Both the position numbers and the translations under genes were made by a program. A stretch of 34,415 bases of DNA from Alphaproteobacteria bacterium. GTDB lineage: Bacteria; Pseudomonadota; Alphaproteobacteria; Rhizobiales; Aestuariivirgaceae. Shown here one piece after another: positions 33,333 through 34,415 of the stretch. Position 1 is the first letter of the stretch; each line of letters opens with the position of its first letter. The DNA lies in NCBI GenBank assembly GCA_020441605.1, contig JAGRLX010000008.1:1-34415 (forward strand), written 5' to 3'. Below the pieces are notes generated by a model. It saw nothing but the letters and a program-made list of their open reading frames with translations. It had not been told where the DNA came from and ran no database searches.

Positions 33333-34061
33333 TCAGAGCGCTGTGATTCTCTTAAAAAGGCTCTCAATTTGTGGGTGAACGAAGTTGAGGAATGGAAGAA
33401 CAGGTACATTGATAGCGTGGGGAGGCTCTGCAATCTGTACAGAGAAGGCGGGGCGTGGTTGTTTTGTGAGATCAAATTCACCCATAGGGGCCTTAATAAG
33501 GTAGCCCGTTTGGCCTGCCGTGAGGCCGATTGTGCAGTTGTAGAATTTATTGGTCCCAAGTACAAAATCGGCAGTTATCCCGGCAATGGACACGGTTGTA
33601 AGGAGCAGCCTGTGCTTGTCGGTATTGCGGAGTTCATTCAGCAGCCAAAGATCATGGCCAGCCCCACCCTTGTATGTTTTCACATGATCGAAAAAACATT
33701 TTTTGAAGGCTTCGGGGACTGTCTTGTTGATTCTCCCGGTCAGGTCATTTTCCGTGTTGGCAAAGGGGAAACCGCCTTGATCGATGATGCCGGTGGTAGC
33801 CTTGCAGACCGCTATAAAAGCGTAATCAAGGGAGCTTCTGAGATTGCTCACGGCATCCCCAAGGATGAGATTGATTTCCTTATCGACATCATGGAAGGTT
33901 TCAAGCTTGACCAAAGCGCTGGTGTTCCCCTCGTCAGGCTCAATGCTCAGTCTGTAGAAGTCTGTATTGAGAAACGAGGAAATCTTAATCTCCAGATCGT
34001 TGATGTGTTTGCGAGCGCGGTCTAGTTTCAACAGCGCGTCAGTCATATCTGGAACGGTCAA
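33333..34061 (-). CDS. Hypothetical protein, accessory-genome type
   Basis: The 242-residue protein is mostly helical in the N-terminal third (LLKLDRARKHINDLEIKISSFL) and contains LWLLNELRNTDKHRLLL (about 139-155), a motif I associate with a widespread uncharacterised family in proteobacterial accessory DNA. The TTG start at 34061 is chosen because AGAGGAG lies 8 bases upstream; an ATG 15 bases later has no ribosome binding site. The base composition is more AT-rich than the catabolic genes. No function can be assigned. Confidence 0.6.
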   Translation of the reverse strand: MTVPDMTDALLKLDRARKHINDLEIKISSFLNTDFYRLSIEPDEGNTSALVKLETFHDVDKEINLILGDAVSNLRSSLDYAFIAVCKATTGIIDQGGFPFANTENDLTGRINKTVPEAFKKCFFDHVKTYKGGAGHDLWLLNELRNTDKHRLLLTTVSIAGITADFVLGTNKFYNCTIGLTAGQTGYLIKAPMGEFDLTKQPRPAFSVQIAEPPHAINVPVLPFLNFVHPQIESLFKRITAL

Positions 34062-34228
34062 TGTCCAACTCCTCTGAAGATCAAAAAGCCATGGAAGCCA
34101 CCAAGACCATTATGGCCAAGCTGGCGGCAATGCCTCACAAGCCGCATATTGACAAATCACCTGCGGACAGAAAGAAGAAGAGCGAGAGTTCTCCCGCGAA
34201 GAAGTGCCCTCGCTCCAAGAAATCCTAG
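34061..34228 (+). CDS. Small lysine-rich hypothetical protein (55 residues)
   Basis: An ATG at 34061 opens a 55-codon frame ending in TAG at 34226-34228. The AKLAAMPHKPH segment (19-29) resembles a family of very short proteins common in rhizobial accessory DNA (typically ...RLVRMPPKPH...), as I remember it. The C-terminal half is strongly basic (KKKSESSPAKKCPRSKK). GGAACGG upstream is a weak ribosome binding site. Its start shares base 34061 with the divergent TTG start of the neighbouring gene. Confidence 0.5.
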   Translation: MSNSSEDQKAMEATKTIMAKLAAMPHKPHIDKSPADRKKKSESSPAKKCPRSKKS

Positions 34229-34348
34229 CTATTTGCCGGATTTCTTAATGGTCTCCACAACATGCGTTGCCGACTTGCTTTGTGCCGTTTTTACGGAAAC
34301 AAAGCGGCCGGTAACCGCGCTTCGACCAATTTTCATGGACTTCGCCAT
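34229..34348 (-). CDS. Small basic protein of the KIGRxxxTGxF type (39 residues)
   Basis: A 39-codon frame begins at ATG 34348 with GGAAGGTG just upstream and ends in TAG at 34229-34231, directly abutting the stop of the convergent small gene. The sequence MKIGRSAVTGRFVSVK followed by THVVETIKK closely resembles a short family (KIGRDAxTGxFxPV...TVVExIK) frequent near toxin-antitoxin and phage-like loci. The function is unknown. The frame stays open to the window edge upstream, but MAKSMKIGR matches the family start. Confidence 0.6.
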   Translation of the reverse strand: MAKSMKIGRSAVTGRFVSVKTAQSKSATHVVETIKKSGK

Positions 34349-34415
34349 GGCTATCACCTTCCTTTCCGGGCTGTGGCCCTGCGTATAGCCACTGACCTTG
34401 CCCCGGTTTCTTATC

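Noticed and set aside
33273..34025. 250-codon plus-strand frame opposite the hypothetical gene
   Set aside because: The minus frame has a good ribosome binding site and a family-like LNELRNTDKHR motif, so the plus frame is more likely the shadow. Confidence here is only moderate.

Overview
This window looks like an accessory catabolic region from a GC-rich alphaproteobacterium, probably of the Hyphomicrobiales (rhizobial) type. That inference rests on base composition, on dense ATGA-coupled operons, and on a gene stock of hydantoinase, molybdenum hydroxylase, BMP-ABC, RpiR and Gfo/Idh genes. No rRNA, tRNA, CRISPR array, insertion sequence or replication origin was seen. Genus cannot be assigned from the sequence alone.

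Left block (about 0.6-20.1 kb): a free-standing class II glutamine amidotransferase is followed by what appears to be one regulon for breaking down a nitrogen-containing ring or amide. It holds hyuA-hyuB (ATP-dependent hydantoinase/oxoprolinase type), malonyl-CoA decarboxylase, a creatininase-like hydrolase, an IclR regulator, an amidase-signature hydrolase coupled to an EamA transporter, and an operon of a three-subunit molybdenum hydroxylase plus a BMP-type (nucleoside/nucleobase-like) ABC importer. Four promoter regions carry the same inverted repeat, TATCCA-N5-TGGATA, and it was not noticed elsewhere in the window. One copy lies in front of the iclR gene, so IclR is the likely binder. The gene set suggests import of a heterocycle, Mo-dependent hydroxylation, ring opening, amide hydrolysis to a malonate-type acid, and malonyl-CoA decarboxylation. 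This resembles the oxidative pyrimidine (uracil-barbiturate-malonate) route, but no classical barbiturase is present. The pathway is inference; the shared operator is seen directly.

Middle and right block (about 20.2-33.2 kb): two divergent gene sets flank a 287-bp region rich in TGCAAT and YGTTRCAA repeats. Leftward run a Ssu/Tau-type ABC importer with a Tat-exported binding protein, a small VOC-like protein, an unassigned TIM-barrel-like protein, an SDR and two Gfo/Idh/MocA oxidoreductases. Rightward run an RpiR regulator, a D-aminoacylase-type amidohydrolase, an FMO-type monooxygenase with an N-terminal NTF2/SnoaL-like domain, and a ureohydrolase (agmatinase family). This looks like a second catabolic system, for an N-acylated and/or guanidino-bearing polyol, cyclitol or amino-acid conjugate. 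The substrate is unknown.

Right end (33.2-34.4 kb): visibly more AT-rich, with a hypothetical gene and two very small genes, typical of accessory or island DNA. In both ABC systems the binding-protein gene is followed at once by a strong stem-loop without a T-run, which would favour excess binding protein over the rest of its operon.
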